Origin: Alphaproteobacteria bacterium
GTDB taxonomy: Bacteria; Pseudomonadota; Alphaproteobacteria; JALRGP01
Length of the DNA: 5,782 bases
NCBI GenBank assembly: GCA_023259685.1
Contig: JALRGP010000065.1
Location: 1 to 5,782, forward strand
Direction: 5' to 3'
Position 1 is the first letter of the stretch. The number at the start of each line of letters is the position of its first letter. Of this stretch, positions 5,762 to 5,782 are shown piece after piece. The notes under the pieces were generated by a model that worked only from the letters and a program-made list of their open reading frames with translations, ran no database searches and was not told the DNA's origin. The position numbers were made by a program, and so were the translations under genes.

Positions 5762-5782
5762 ATGCCCATTTTCTTAAAATAT
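5762..5782 (+). CDS. Possible start of a further gene, 3' partial
   Basis: ATG 5762 has AAGGA at 5751-5755 with six-base spacing, a good ribosome site, and the frame stays open to the edge (MPIFLKY). Seven codons cannot identify a product. The call rests on the ribosome site and on the ~340-base gap that precedes it, which would suit a new transcription unit. Confidence 0.3.

Overview
The window is a stretch of a bacterial surface-polysaccharide (O-antigen, capsule or glycan) locus, entirely on the + strand. Base composition is low in GC (short hand counts run from about 18% in parts of the glycosyltransferase genes to about 50% in rmlA). The gene content and strongly coupled, overlapping genes are typical of Gram-negative sugar-nucleotide/glycosyltransferase operons. 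I cannot name the genus from sequence alone; a low-GC proteobacterium is the best guess and is inference only.

Layout: (1) 1-956, the C-terminal part of an ABC exporter with a complete ATPase domain, probably a lipid-linked glycan flippase. (2) 956-2062, a full-length GT4-type glycosyltransferase. (3) 2055 to about 2126, the first ~24 codons of a second, related glycosyltransferase that is cut off. (4) 2101-2988, dTDP-glucose 4,6-dehydratase (RmlB) without its N-terminal ~50-60 residues, joined directly to the cut glycosyltransferase. (5) 2985-3848, rmlA. (6) 3835-4356, rmlC. (7) 4347-5420, a glycosyltransferase that looks like the TIGR00180 type. (8) 5421-5782, a non-coding tail with a perfect 11-bp inverted repeat just after the last gene and a possible new gene start at the right edge.

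How they work together: RmlA makes dTDP-glucose, RmlB would make dTDP-4-keto-6-deoxyglucose, RmlC epimerises it, and a reductase (RmlD, not in this window) would finish dTDP-L-rhamnose. The glycosyltransferases would build a repeat unit on a lipid carrier, and the ABC protein would move it across the inner membrane. Every gene junction overlaps (1, 8, 4, 14 and 10 bases), so the block reads as one translationally coupled operon with its promoter upstream of the window.

The most notable point is the junction near 2121-2131. The start of a glycosyltransferase gene is fused out of frame to the body of rmlB, removing the NAD-binding glycine-rich loop of RmlB. The truncated rmlB frame is otherwise intact, and it has a GTG start preceded by a GGAGG sequence that is really the codons of the glycosyltransferase glycine motif. 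This is either a real deletion scar or an assembly chimera. I found no CRISPR array, RNA gene, insertion sequence or clearly new system.
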